Shown: positions 23,398 to 36,072 of the stretch, piece after piece
Numbering within the stretch: the stretch's first letter is position 1
Layout: every line of letters starts with the position of its first letter
NCBI GenBank assembly: GCA_005406025.1
Contig: BGZK01000296.1
Coordinates: forward strand, 248,001 to 312,000
Direction: 5' to 3'
Length of the DNA: 64,000 bases
From: Eumeta japonica
Lineage: Eukaryota; Arthropoda; Insecta; Lepidoptera; Psychidae
Made by a program: the position numbers and the translations under genes
The notes under the pieces: generated by a model
Told to the model about the DNA's origin: nothing
Seen by the model: the letters and a program-made list of their open reading frames with translations, nothing else
Database searches by the model: none

Positions 23398-24543
23398 ATG
23401 AATAAAATTGCTCACATAGCTGTAATAGGATCTTGTAGTGTGGATTTTTGCACATATAGTCCTAAACTACCAAGTCCAGGTGAAACTGTAATCGGCGTAA
23501 AATTCACTACTAGCTATGGAGGGAAAGGAGCTAATCAGTGTGTGGCTGCAGCTAAATTAGGAGGCAAAAGTCACATGATTTGTCGGGTATAGTACATATC
23601 AACATTTTTTTATATTATAGATAGATCATAATTATTTTATTATATTTTGTTTTAGTTGGGTGATGATCAATGGGGCCACCAATATAAAAAGCATTTTCAG
23701 GAAAATGGAGTGGACATACAAAATGTTCATATTATGTCTAATGTTGCTACTGGTATTGCCCAAATAGCAGTCTCAGAAAAAGGAGAAAACCAGATAGTTA
23801 TCGTACCTGGTGCCAACAATTACTTAAGCATTGATGATGTACATAATGCATCAGAATTGATAACATCGGCCGAAATTCTGATTGGTCAATTGGAAACTCC
23901 ACTTAAACCTACATTAGAAGCATTTAAATTGAATAAAGGCGTTTGTATAGATGATTATTAATTTAAAGTACATAGCTGACAGTATGGATTTATAATTTTT
24001 TTCTTCTTTTAGATAAAACTTTTGAATGCCGCTCCAGTCAGGGCTGATGCAGTAGAGATCTTACCATATTGTACAATACTTTGTGTTAATGAACCAGAAG
24101 CTTCAACATTATCTGGTATAAATGTTGGCTCTGTCGAGTAAGTGTTTGAAATGTTTCAAACATATATAATTTAGCAGATATTAATAGATATTTTATTTTT
24201 CAGTGAAGCTGCAGATGCTATTAAGAGATTGTTAAAAATGGGTTGTCAGATGGTTATTATAACTTTAGGAGAAAATGGTGCTTTATATGCATCTCAGAAT
24301 GAAACTAAACTTATACATGTATTGTGTGATCCTGTAAATGCTGTTGATACTACAGGAGCTGGAGATGCCTTTGTCGGTGCATTAGCTACATTCCTTGTAA
24401 CATACAAAGACCGACCTATACATCAGATCATTGGAGCTGCTTGTGAAGTTGCTACAATTTCAGTTACCAAAGAAGGTACTCAAACCAGTTATCCAACAAA
24501 CTACAGGCCTTTTGGAAGAGAATACAATTATAAAATATTGTAA
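23398..24543 (+). CDS. RBKS: Ribokinase (four exons, 312 aa)
   Basis: Ribokinase phosphorylates D-ribose at O5 with ATP in the cytosol, feeding the pentose-phosphate and nucleotide pools. It belongs to the PfkB carbohydrate kinases. Exons are 23398-23586, 23656-23940, 24013-24137 and 24204-24543, all with GT..AG introns of only 66-72 bp; exon 2 uses a weak donor (GTTTGT) that keeps GIKLLNAAP aligned. Visible motifs: N-terminal GSCSVDF substrate Asp; PfkB signature 1 (YGGKGANQCVAAAKLG); NEPEAS (NxxE motif); ITLGENGAL; and signature 2 VDTTGAGDAFVGAL with the catalytic Asp. The length is close to that of the vertebrate enzyme. The ATG at 23398 gives MNKIAHIAVIGS, a typical start. Nothing looks broken. 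It converges with the minus-strand gene at 25220. Confidence 0.96.
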
Positions 24544-24552
24544 TAAATAAAA
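24542..24552 (+). terminator. Poly(A) signals of ribokinase
   Basis: Two overlapping AATAAA hexamers (24542-24547 and 24546-24551) begin inside the stop codon, so the 3' UTR is probably very short. Confidence 0.6.
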
Positions 24553-24599
24553 GTCTGAAAATTTATAACCATCAAGGTTTTATTTTGATTGAAACAAAC

Positions 24600-25219
24600 C
24601 CTATACAACTTAAAACATAATTATGTATTTTGTCACTTGTAATCATAATGATAGAATATATTCATTTATTACATTACTTTGAGGCAATGAAACCAAGATG
24701 GACACTAATTACTTAAAAATAACTTAGTAGCAAATCAAAGTAAGTTTACCCTAATTAGCATATACGAATAATTATTAAAGTAAATATATACTTTTTAATA
24801 TGTTTTAAAACAAAGTTGAAAGTCATTTGTTAATAAATCCTAAAATTTACATATAATTTTTTCTCATTCATTACACAATTAAAGCTTTTGTGTTCATTTT
24901 TTTGTTACTTAAAACAATTATGGACATGTATTAACTGTAGTTTTAAAAATTTGAGTCATTAATATGAATAAAATAACAAATTTTAATTTTGTAGAATTCA
25001 AAATTAAATATATGAGTACATAAATTATTAGTTGAAATTTATGTATATGTACAGTTACAGAAAATTATTGTACTCAAGGTAATTAATTTAAATGTAATTT
25101 GAAAAAGGAGTTCTTTTAATTTGAGTGGAATGAATACAAACATTTTAATAATGACCTGTTTATAATATTTTCAGTGATGTATGTACAAAATAGATTTTCA
25201 TATATTGTATAATGAATGA
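24600..25219. other. Space between two convergent genes
   Basis: AT-rich, no coding frame. It should hold the 3' UTR of the minus-strand gene. A TTTATT (AATAAA on the minus strand) at 24579-24584 lies close to the ribokinase end, so the two transcripts may abut or overlap. Confidence 0.4.
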
Positions 25220-26839
25220 TTAGTGCACAACATAAAAACTACTAAGTCCACTTTCATTTACAATCTGTAGTAATACTTGCAAATCGTCTAAGCTTGAAAT
25301 CAATTCAGGTGCTCCTACTAATTGAACTGGCTTGCCTTCGAGTTCAATGCTGTATTTCAAATTTTTAGGGCAAGTTACAGACCGGCAACAGCTTCCATTT
25401 TTCATTTGTTTGAAAACAATATGAGTCACTGATGCTTCATTTTTCATAAAAGATGGCCCATTCACAATTGGCACTTGTACTTCAATTTTTTTAGGTTCTT
25501 CCAATACACAATTTGTATCTTTAATAGTTTCATTTTCATCATGAATGGGTGTTTCAAATATAATCTTTGACTGTTCATCAAGTTCGTTTGAATCCTCATT
25601 TTGCTTTATTTCATTATCGTTTGTTGTTGAAAGAATTTCATTATTTATTTCATTAGTATCGTTTTTCTTATTAACCTCATGATCAACACTTGACTCACAA
25701 TTTAAATTCTCTTCAATTCTATTTGGTACATTTTCCTCAATTTTATTTGGTAAATTTTCTTCAAGACCCTTACTCAATGTTTCATCTAGAATCGAAGGAC
25801 TATTACACCGTTCATCTATCGAAGGCACGCTCAAATCTGTGTCCAAAAGTTTATCTTCTTCATTTGTTGAATTACACAATGTCTTTTCTGAATTTAATGG
25901 TACACCTTCAATCAACTTATCTACATCCATAGATGCAGTTATCTGTTTGTTTACATCTGAATCGCCCAACAACATTGCTTCAACATCTGTCGATTCCAAA
26001 CTAGACTTGAATTCTGTATTTTCAGAAGAAACACTATGAAGATTTGTTGTTTCACTATTATTTACTTCATTGGAATTGTCATTCAGAATATCCATTATCG
26101 ATGGAAAGTCATCTGTTGTCTTCTGTTGTGGAACATCTTGTTGAACTGTTTTAGAAGTGTCTTTATCATTATACATTAAATCTTCAAGTTCAGCAGCTAT
26201 TCTATCATACACATGATCTTCTTTAGGTTCCTCATCTTTGGGAAAGTAATCTATGCTCCATTCCTCTGATGGCAATATATCTTCATTAATGCCAGGTAAT
26301 AATTCTGATAGACACACTTTATTGGTTACATTATGTAAGTCTGATTCAGGTTGAATAAATATAATCCCATATTGTTTCGTAAAATTGGATGCACTTTGTC
26401 GTTTTCTATTGTAACTAGAATTTTGTTCTTTATGTGAAGCTGTTTTGGGAAGCCTATTGTTTTCCTTTAAAATATTAAATTTCACTTGTGGACTCGTATT
26501 TTTTACGGGATTTGATACGTCATGCTTTTTAGAGTTCAATAAATCTTTCACTGGATGTTCTTTATACGCACTCCTATGAATAAGTACCATTCCATTCTCA
26601 TTATTCTTCAAACGGGCATTAGAATTTGGTGACTTTTCATTAACGCTGGATTTGTCTTTAGGTGTATTTTCATACTGAATTTTAACCTTGGTGAATTTTC
26701 CCAATATTTTTGCAAAGTCCATTCGCGTCACCACAACTGAACATTCGCGGCATTTACCTTCTTTGTACAAGCGAGCTAAATTTTTAAGGCCTTTAGGAGG
26801 CCTACCTCTCCTCACGTCTCTGGATTTGAATGAAAACAT
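25220..26839 (-). CDS. Conserved-looking 539-aa protein of unknown function
   Basis: Single uninterrupted frame with an ATG at 26839 and a stop at 25220. The N-terminus is basic (MFSFKSRDVRRGRPPKGLKN) with an AT-hook-like RGRPPKG at residues 11-17 and a CREC pair at about 30-33. The middle is long, acidic and Ser/Asn/Glu-rich (about residues 180-450), probably disordered, and contains three near-repeats of the form EENLPNKIEENVPNRIEEN. The C-terminal 60-70 residues look folded: two Cys pairs (SCCRSVTCP) followed by a beta/helix-like segment ending LLQIVNESGLSSFYVVH. I recognise no family. The AT-hook-like start suggests a nuclear or chromatin role, but that is inference. The frame's length in AT-rich DNA and its ordered ends make it a real gene. 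It may have 5' non-coding exons. Confidence 0.85.
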   Translation of the reverse strand: MFSFKSRDVRRGRPPKGLKNLARLYKEGKCRECSVVVTRMDFAKILGKFTKVKIQYENTPKDKSSVNEKSPNSNARLKNNENGMVLIHRSAYKEHPVKDLLNSKKHDVSNPVKNTSPQVKFNILKENNRLPKTASHKEQNSSYNRKRQSASNFTKQYGIIFIQPESDLHNVTNKVCLSELLPGINEDILPSEEWSIDYFPKDEEPKEDHVYDRIAAELEDLMYNDKDTSKTVQQDVPQQKTTDDFPSIMDILNDNSNEVNNSETTNLHSVSSENTEFKSSLESTDVEAMLLGDSDVNKQITASMDVDKLIEGVPLNSEKTLCNSTNEEDKLLDTDLSVPSIDERCNSPSILDETLSKGLEENLPNKIEENVPNRIEENLNCESSVDHEVNKKNDTNEINNEILSTTNDNEIKQNEDSNELDEQSKIIFETPIHDENETIKDTNCVLEEPKKIEVQVPIVNGPSFMKNEASVTHIVFKQMKNGSCCRSVTCPKNLKYSIELEGKPVQLVGAPELISSLDDLQVLLQIVNESGLSSFYVVH

Positions 26840-27175
26840 GTTTCTTACTTATATGGAGTTCAGACCATATTTTTACAACATTTTGGTTAGCTTCATTAAC
26901 ACGGAAAGTTGATGCCACATTTCCCGCGCATTAAAATTGATAAATATATAAAATGAGCACTATGTTTCCAAAGATTATTTATTTATTTAAGTGAATAAAT
27001 TATCTATGTAGAGTAACACCACAATAATCAGAAAAATATGTACGTAAATATCCTAATTTTATAAATTAAAACGAATTTAAATCACAACACACAACGCGAA
27101 CATGGCGTCAAATAGTGATGTTAACCTGTAGTGTCAATCGATTATAAAGTATCGATTAAATTACATCGATTTACA
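26840..27175 (-). promoter_or_regulatory. Likely promoter region of the 539-aa gene
   Basis: Three ATCGAT words occur within 34 bp (27137, 27151, 27165). ATCGAT is the core of the DRE/BEAF sites found at many insect housekeeping promoters. A GC-rich word (TTTCCCGCGC at 26922) lies nearer the start codon and resembles an E2F site. The start of transcription is not determined. A 9-codon ATG frame on the plus strand (27101, ATGGCGTCAAATAG..) could be the start of a divergent transcript, but nothing follows it. Confidence 0.35.
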
Positions 27176-27689
27176 TTTTTATTAAATATAAAAACATTAT
27201 TGGGTTTTGTGGTTTTTATGGTAATATGCATTTATTCACAATTTCTACAAACACTTTCTACGATCACAAATCTTTTTCATGCATCGATGTTACCGTAAGC
27301 ATAACGCTCGGGAAAGTTATATTTTACCTACAGGTAAGCTAATGAGATAAGTGCGTTATAAGCTATATATACTCGCGTTAAGTATTTCGTCTTAATGACA
27401 TCGTGCAGTAATTTTTCACGTAACAATATCTTTTATTTTGGTATTCATATGTGAATTGCGAAATAGGAAACATTTATGTGTTGTAAAATTTTTATAATTT
27501 CTAATTATAATTTTTATTTCACAGAGGAAAAATTATATTTTAGAACTGTTATTCATAATTATTATCAAAAAATAATGTAGGAAATAGGACAAATAGTGCA
27601 ATAAGAAGTACAATAGTTGGATGCTTTTCACAGAGAAATCATTGTAAAATTTCTTATGGTAATGAGCTCTTTATTAACATTGCAAATGT
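27176..27689. other. Gene-free stretch
   Basis: AT-rich, no gene or clear repeat. Confidence 0.4.
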
Positions 27690-28816
27690 GAAAGTAACTC
27701 TGTCTGTGTCTTAACTCTTCACACTCAAAGAGCTGAATCAATTTACATGAAATTCGTTATGGAGATAATTTGACTCTGAGGAAGAATATAGCCTACTTCT
27801 TGTTTGTTGGTCTGTCTGTTCGTCTACATAGTTTTTCATAGTTCAAAAATTGTTAAACTGATTTTAATGAACTTAAGTGTATTAATGGAGCGTATCATAT
27901 TTCATATTTAGGTCACTACTTGTTTATATTTTGTCTGTTTGTTTATATGTCTACTTATAACTCGATAGTGATAACCAATTTCGATGAAATTCAGAAAACT
28001 GATAGAATTCATTGTTGCATAAAATATAGGTTACTGTTATATTTCTTTATATATTTATCTGTAAAACTCATCATAATTAGAAAATTTAAAATTCGTTAAT
28101 TTTTCTAATTCTGTCGGTCATGCTTAATGTTTGGTTTGTTTAAAGATGTAGCGGCGTTAGAGTAAGTGATTGAGTACGGGATTGATCTATTAAAGTAAAG
28201 GATTGAGAGGGAAGCGGGAGAGTAACATAGGTTTCGCTTGAGATAATGAAATAGAGTGAAAGCAAAAGTAAGAGAAAGAGTCAACAATATGATTTTAACT
28301 CTATTATTAATAATAATGTTTTAATAATAAGAAAGTCACAGTAAATAAAAACGAACAATAGGATTTTTTGTATTATATCTTTTTCAGTATTAAATTCTAT
28401 TATTAAAATATTACAAATGTGGTACTTTGTATAGATGTCTAGTTATTTGTAACTCAGTCACGCATAAATAGCTGGATGGGTTTAAATGAAGTTTAGCACA
28501 AAAACTATAACAATTCCTGGATTATAAACATGATATATTATATCTCCCACTAATACGTTTTTACGCAATAATAAGAAATCTAGATCGATATCGAAATCAG
28601 TATTGATATCGTGATCGAGAGTTAAAGTGTAATTGAAAAAAAAAGAGAGACGCAGGATTTGAATAAAGAATAAAATGGAATCGGCACTAACTGTGAAATC
28701 GGAGATAAAATCGAAAATGGGATAGGGTTGGTATGAATGATAGCAAGATTGCTTAATATAAAAAAATCAGAAATTAATTATATTTCCATGCGTACGGATC
28801 AGCGAGCAATAACTAG
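27690..28816 (+). mobile_element. Helitron-like copy ending CTAG
   Basis: Tandem leader phrases ('tctgtctgtgtcttaactc', 'tgtctgttcgtctacatag', 'ttttaatgaacttaagtg') are followed by a purine-rich block (28580-28740: 'atcgatatcgaaatcag', 'gaaatcggagataaaatcg') and the end CAATAACTAG followed by T at 28817. The 5' limit is approximate. No Rep/helicase is present, so it is non-autonomous. Confidence 0.5.
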
Positions 28817-31800
28817 TATATTAAATAATAACTAAAATTGAATTGTATATAAAATAAATTTTAAAGTAAATATTATGAAAATAGCTGTAAACAGAGAATT
28901 ATCTCGTGGAAATTTAATAAAACGTTGCTGTATCATCACTAAAAGGGTTTAAGTAAAGGTAATAACTCGTTATTGAAAATAAAACAATATGAGATTCATA
29001 AAATTAGTTCGTTTTTTTTTATAATAAATATTTTTCAAACACATTTGAAAACACAAGTTTAAAATTATTGTGAAAGATGTAATTAATTCTGATTACACAA
29101 AATGTAATTAATTCAGGTTGTTCATGTTATATATCGAGGTGAGCTTTTTTTCCATTTATGGTTATTTTTTGTAAATGAAAGAAGAAACAATGTGCGTTTT
29201 ACTCATAAATTATTTATTAATCCAGTATATTTAATTTATGAAATTCATTCAGTATTTCACTTGCATGTTGGTTTCTAAATTGATTTGTCGTCTAATTTTT
29301 CAATTTGTAGAGTACCAAATTCAATTATATTGAAATATATTGTTGTATTTTTTTTTATTTTCCCATTTATACTTATATATCATTGCGTTCCTCGCTTATT
29401 TTGAATGCGTTGGTTTGTCAGGATATTCTGTAATAAAGTTTCATAGTAAACTATAATCTGTATAATGAAGTATATTTTGGCCCTACACACGTAAAAATAT
29501 GATATAAACAATGAACATTAAATTCATTGACGTTTAATATTAAGAACGAATTTTAAATCACTTAATACTGTAATGATGGCTCTTGTAAAACTATGCATCA
29601 CTTTCAAACCTATGACAAACTGTCATTATAATTGTTGAATTTAAGTTGATTGAAAATTGTTTTACATATTTACAAAAAAACAATAAAAATTATGTGAAAA
29701 TATCATATTTGGACTTAAAAAGTTTAGTATTTTAGAAAGTTTAGCTTAGAGCATTTTAGAATGAAAACTAAAGTAAAATATTATTATTATTCGCAACTAT
29801 AATTGGAATGTCTAAAATATCCTCGTGAACTGTATACAAAGTTGTCCCCACTTTTAGTAAACTTTTTCTATGAGAACTTGCGGGTCTTGAGGGAATACGT
29901 TTATAAAAGACAACCGAAATTAATTCTATAACATATTTTATGAACATTATATGTGTATGGATGTTCTTCATATAAATCAATGAATGATCGCTATGCATTT
30001 GCGGTTACGGCACAAAAGCATTCAATATGCAAAAAATTAAATGAACAATCAAAATAGATTATTTTATTAAATCTATAATTTTTTTGCACGGTAATACGTT
30101 TTCTGAGTTACCATTTATGTAATAATTGTATTTAAGTTACTTTTACCTTAAAAAATAAATCGACATACAAATTTTTATTGAAATTGACCAAAAAATAATA
30201 TTTCTGAGGAATTCTCACGAAATCCTAAATAAGCTTACAACTATATCCATAACAAATTTTATTGAAATCAAATAAATTATAACGTTTTTTGTAGGTCTGA
30301 CGGAACTCTAAAAATAATCATACACTTGATATTTTTTTATTGGGGATAGCTTTTATCCGAGCTCCGATGGTGTGGACATAAAATCCATTCCTACACGTTT
30401 TATATCGACTGATGACGCAGTGTTTATTATGATCCTGATCTTCCTCCTCATCTTCGATTTCGTCTTTGTCTAGATTAAGATTTCAATTCTTTTCCCAATC
30501 TCGATCTTGGTTTCACCTTTAATTCAATTTCAATAAATTATTCAATCTTTAAGGGTTTTAAATTTTCACACAAGAACCCTGAAATGAAAACTCTGTTTCT
30601 ATTTTATAAAAGTTTTCCGTTTTCATAGCTGGAAGTTAATTATCGCTATTTTTATTATATTAACTACGATATTTTTCGAAGACGTTTTTTAACTTGTTTT
30701 ACCGCGTTCGATACACTTTTCTAATGCTTTTCTTTATATAGACATTTTTTTACAGAAATTAACAAAAAATAGTAAGAATGTTAATAGTTTTCCTTAAAGT
30801 GAACAATTTTGCTTAGTAGATTACATAAAAAAAATAGATAAATAAATGTATGACAGTTTAAATGGCTAAGCCTATAAAGAAAATAGAACACAAACCGGCC
30901 TTTTATCGTCATATCTTGATTTATTTAGTTCTCAGAACAAATAAATAAATACTTGTTAACAAATAAATATTTTTCTCTGAGATTTAATTTTACCATAGTA
31001 ATATGTTAGAGAGAACGAAAACATTTTTTGGCATAAAACCAATTTAAAAAAATGACAAAATCCATAAGATCATTTCGTTTGTTATTTGTATATACATACT
31101 AATGACATGTATTAGTTACACAAAATACTTTTGTCAAATAAAAAATTAAGAAATGATTTAACAATTACAACCTAAAAGTAAGAAGCTAGCGAGACGACTT
31201 GTTTGCATTTACTGTTATTGTTGCATGAATGAATTTAACCGACATGTATTTATAAGTTCACGATGCCCGTCTTATACTTGACGGTGGATTTATTACATTT
31301 CATATATAATTTTACCGTCAACGCCTTAAACAGAGAATAATTATAACCCAACTTTTATCAACCTATTAATTTCAACATATCCAAAAACATTAAACTAATT
31401 TTATTATTTAACTGGGAATAAAGAAGAAGAAAGAAAATTACGTAGGAAGATTATTCAGAAAATAAAATGAATATGTAGTAAAAGAAACATGATTAATCAT
31501 ATGGTAGAAAGCTAAAAAGGATATAATATCTAGGAGGTGAAATAAAAAAGGAAAATAAAAGAAAACACTGTAACAAGTTTATAAAGAGGATAGATCGGTT
31601 ATAAAAGAAATGAACTGAAAGGTATTTGTAAAAATATTCGTTAATGTATGTTGACACAACATTGATGTGTTCTATTTTAAAAAATAAATTAGTTTCGTTC
31701 AATTTAAATTACGCTATTCACATATCACCACTAACAAACAGCAATGTAAAAGTTAAATACGCGCTTTTTACTTTTCTGCTCTTAAGGTGAATATATGACT

Positions 31801-32530
31801 ACATAATATTTTTCATAATAGAATTGCTGCTGGTATAAACTTTAGTTTACTTTGATTTTTATTTAAAAGAACATATTAAGATCTACTTATATTTAATAAT
31901 ATAAGTAAATCTTAATATCTCATTTTAAATATGAATTTATAAATAGAGGTAATCTTTTATTTACAAGTTCTTAATTAATGACAAAATGGTATATAATTTT
32001 ATGCAATCTTTTTTAGAATTATATATATCTGCTGCACTCATTACTACACAGACTACAACGTGCCAATATTTCATAGTTAATTACAATATAAAAGACGATC
32101 TGCGTAAATTTATTTTTAAGAAAACTTTGTTGATAGGATTATTCTCCTGAGATCATATGACCATACATTAAAATAAATTCATAATAAATATTCTTTTTTT
32201 GTTAAAAACAATATCAGCTTATCTAACCTCAAAAAGACTAATTCGATCAAATCTATCAAATTAGTGGATTAAAGCTAATCACCTTCACATTATTAAAAGT
32301 TATAAAAAATATTCTACATAGAGGAAAAGTAACTAATAAAATACTGCAAGCTGAAAGTTAAGGCCATCTGATAGGGGGGGTCTTCTAGTAAATATTTGAT
32401 CCATAATATTTGGAAAAATAGGGAGCAAGGATGAAGATTTAGCTTTTAGAGTTGAACATAGTTAAAGTCTTCAACTGGGTCTGATATACGGAAACTTCCA
32501 TATATGAGTTTTCCCAGAAAATAAATGAAC
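28817..32530. other. Gene-free stretch with scattered repeat pieces
   Basis: No gene is seen. A pyrimidine-rich block at 30430-30540 ('cttcgatttcgtctttgtc', 'cccaatctcgatcttgg') is a reverse-strand fragment of the Helitron-like purine repeats. 'aatagaattgctgctggt' at 31818 also occurs near 52384 inside a Helitron-like copy. Confidence 0.4.
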
Positions 32531-34566
32531 AAGCAACTTTCTCGGAGGTAGCGGAGTGCATTGCAGACTCTATCGAGACTCAATGCTCTCACGTTTCTCC
32601 CCCGCATGACATAGCTCATACCAATAGTATCGAGGAAGAGGTTCTTCAAAAAATCTCCCTCGAACCCAAAGACGATCTGACGCATGTCTCACTCAGTGAA
32701 GTCCAAACGCTGGTGAAATCGATTAGTACTAGAAAGGCACCGGGCCTAGACAGTGTTAGTAATAAAGCAATAAAATGCTTTTCCCAATCACTTTTAAGTT
32801 TACTGGTCGCGATTTTTAACGCGTGCCTTCAAAATTGCTATTTTCCCTCCGCCTGGAAGGAGGCGGAGGTAATCGGCATCCACAAGCCAGGGAAACCTCG
32901 CGACCTCCCTGCCAGTTACAGACCGATCAGCCTCCTGAGCAGTCTGGCCAAACTATTCGAGAGAGTTCTTAAAACTCCTCTCAGTAATCACCTTGTCGGA
33001 AAAGGCCTTATCATTGATGAACAGTTCGGTTTTTGCCCAGCTCATTCGTGTCCGCAACAAGTCCTCCGCTTAGTAGAATATGTCTCGGAGGGCTTTAAAA
33101 CCAAACAGAAAATCGTAGCTGTGTTCTTTGACCTAGCTAAGGCTTTCGAGAGAGTATGGCGCGCAAGTCTGGTGTATAAACTATATTCCCTCCAAGTGCC
33201 AGATCGTCTCATACTCATTATTCAAAATTTCCTCTCAAATAGAAATTTCACATTTAGGCATGAGCGTACTCACGCGACTAGATGATTAATCAGAGCAGAA
33301 GTTCCGCAAGGCTCCGCCCTCTCTCCTCTCCTGTTGTACTCCGCGTTCACCAACGTCATAACGCGTTCGACGTCCGGCGTCCAGCTCGCGCTCTTTGCCG
33401 ATGATACCGCGCTCTTTTTTAGGAGTAGGACTAGGCGCTCCATCTTCTGCCACCTCCCGAAGGCCATTGATGAGCTAGGTCAATGGTTCCGGAAGTGGCG
33501 GATCGAGGTAGATCCTAATAAGTCGGCAGCTATACAGTTTAAGTATAGCAAGAATAGGAGTAAACTTGTTGTCAACTGGAACACTCCCAATCTAAAAATG
33601 TTGAACGCGAGAATTCCGTGGCAACGGTCATATAAATACTTAGGTGTCACGCTCGACAAAAACCTCCACTTTCGAGAGTACATCGCGCGTGTTAGGAAGA
33701 ATGCGCTTTTCTACACAACAAGGCTCGGAGTCATGCTCGGTAGAAAAAGCAAATTATCTAGGCGCAATAAGCGCACACTATACAAAATGTACATTAGGAC
33801 GGTGATGACGTACGCGTGTCCAGTATTCGCTCACGCCGCTCTTAAAGCAATACATAGGCTACAAGTAATACAGAACAAATTCTGTAGAGTAGCAACGGAC
33901 GCACATTGGTGCGTTCGTAATTCCATTCTCCATAGAGATTTGGAACTCCCCACCCTTTCTAAACACATTAAGGACGCATCGAAGCGATTCTTCGACATCG
34001 CGGGATCACATCCCAATGCGCTCCTTAGCGCGGCGGTCTATCAACCGCCCCCTCCCACCCACTTTATCCGTAGGCCACGGAACGTACTAATTGATCCACC
34101 TGACGCTCTCACAGTGGCAGTTGACAGCCTCAATGACGTCAACGACACGCATGACTGACTTAGAGTAGGTCTATCCGTTAGTTAGGTCATCGATCTATAT
34201 CTCTTACTCCACCCGGCTGCCGCTGACCGCTCCCGGTCGAGCAGGAGGAACGGGAACCGACCCGTGACGGTTTCCGGTGACATCCTATGCCGAGACGACA
34301 ACCTCCAGGAGTCGTCCATAGGGCATGTCCCGCGCCGTCGGCCCTCACACGTACCATCCGGCCGCGCACGGCGAAGCTATCATAGGCGTCCGACCAGTCG
34401 TTTGACTACATAGCATAGCCGAACCACCGACTTCACCTTCAGGGGTACTTTTTTAGTGGGTTTCAGCCCCACACTACCCATGCGTACGGGCGCGAGGGTG
34501 TGCGGGATAGACATTTTTTACCACCTCCACGCTGCAAGTGGGAAACAAAAAAAAAGCAACTTTCTC
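32531..34566 (+). mobile_element. 5'-truncated Jockey-like LINE with 13-bp target-site duplication
   Basis: AAGCAACTTTCTC occurs at 32531-32543 and again at 34554-34566. Between them (32544-34553) lies the 3' half of a non-LTR retrotransposon: reverse transcriptase, C-terminal region, a roughly 390-bp 3' UTR and an A run that ends directly at the second duplication. This is the classical outcome of target-primed reverse transcription with 5' truncation. The GC content is far above that of its surroundings. The duplication is still perfect and only one stop breaks the frame, so the insertion is young. The 3' UTR matches the older copy at 403-741. Confidence 0.92.
32545..34158 (+). pseudogene. 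LINE ORF2 fragment: reverse transcriptase and C-terminus, one nonsense codon
   Basis: One frame runs from the truncation point to TGA at 34156-34158, broken only by an in-frame TGA at 33283-33285. Going through it in order: KSISTRKAPGLDSVSNKAI (RT block 1), YRPISLLSSLAKLFERVL (block 2), EQFGFCPAHSC (block 3), AVFFDLAKAFERVW with the first catalytic Asp (block A), AEVPQGSALSPLLYS (block B), LALFADDTALFF with the FADD active site (block C), then KYLGVTLDKNLHF (thumb start). The endonuclease domain is missing because of 5' truncation. CGA to TGA by one transition would explain the stop. It encodes 246 plus 290 residues. Domain order and sequence fit the Jockey clade. Confidence 0.9.
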
Positions 34567-35860
34567 AAGAACCAGTGTATTAAAGTTGTTTATGCTTTTT
34601 GCATTTTATGGATGCATTCCACTTTCGTGAATGTTTATTTTCTACAAGGCTGTGTATTGCCCTCTTACTTGTTCATTTAGTAAAATAATAATACATTAGT
34701 AATGACAGGTAGTAAATTAGTAACAATAGTAACAGTACTAGACATTTTTTTTTAAGTTTACCCATCTCGGAAGCACTGATCAATGCTATGACAAATTCGT
34801 ATCTGAAATGAAGATGTGGCTGGAAAATGTTTCAAAATAACTTTGATTTAAAATTGAACTATGTAGTTCAATTTACAATTTTGAAGCCACATTAGCTATA
34901 TTTATAGCACGTATTCCAATACCAACTTCTTCAACTATATATAGCTGTAAATGTGATCGATACATTGTTGACACGGAATCTCCATTCTATTTGACCCTGT
35001 GACCTCTTAAACAGTCTTTTGTATAGTTTTTGGTGTATGTTGGAAAAAACGTTGTGAGGATTTTTTCCATTAATACCAGTAGTTACGGTCTACTTTTTTG
35101 TCTACCTCGTTGTATATTTAAACTCTTGACATGGCTATGATTGGTGACTCTATAGAGTACATCTCGAAACTTTTTATCGCGCAAGTTCAACTTGTGAAAT
35201 AAACTCGCCAGTGATGGTTTAATTAAACATTTTAAAACCCTCAAGAAAAGAACTTAAAAAATGAACTAAAATGCGGTGGCGATTATCAAATATTATAATC
35301 TTTTATAGACGTTGGTAACTTAGAGCATTTATAACTTTTAGTTCTAAATATTATAAGGCTAGTGATTAATTAATGTTAGGTCCCTATAATTAAATTATTT
35401 TTCTGTGATGAAAAAAAAGTACAATAAACCTAACAGATACACAAACGAAACGACATAGCAAACGAAAATAATTATCTTAAAGTAAAAAAAAAAACAACAA
35501 ATAATAAAAAAAATAGTAAAACAGCTATCGAAACCTTATTTAAGTATTTATAATAAATAATTTTCTTTATAACATTTTGTCATTCTAAGAATATTTAAAA
35601 GTCTATTACCTATTTGAAAAGTAATAAATGTAATAAATTGAAAAATATTAAATTCAATGCAAAAAATTGAAAACATTAAATTTGAGGTATTTAATATAAA
35701 GAACAATATATAGTGTGATGCTTATAACAATTTTTTAATGCATACAGCGGAATAAAACTGCAATTAATCGTTTTAAAATGTTTTGTGTTGAATGGCGATG
35801 TGTTTTATAAGATAAGTGAGTTTGCTAATAATCGACTAAGGACTCCATGTAGGTACATCA
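34567..35860. other. Gene-free stretch
   Basis: AT-rich, no gene or clear repeat. Within about 34840-34895 'ttaaaattgaactatgtagttcaattt' forms a small palindrome. Confidence 0.4.
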
Positions 35861-36072
35861 TTATTGGCATCCATGTTTAAATACTGAACAAAATGGCGTC
35901 TGTTATCAATAATTATCAATCATTTGTATTGTTAGTAACACGATTGATTATGATATTTAAAACTTGAAATAAATTAATTTTGAAACTGTTGCATAATTAT
36001 AACACTTTTGTTATAAAAAACTTATCCTTTTAAGAAATGATATAAGATTTTGTTGTAGTTATTAATTGAAAA
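35861..36072 (+). promoter_or_regulatory. Probable 5' UTR/promoter region of YLPM1
   Basis: The region just before the YLPM1 ATG includes ACAAAATGGCGTCTG (35889), a short upstream ATG frame of about 25 codons that ends before the main ATG. 'aaATGGCG' is a common context near insect housekeeping starts. I see no TATA box, and the start site is not determined. Confidence 0.3.
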
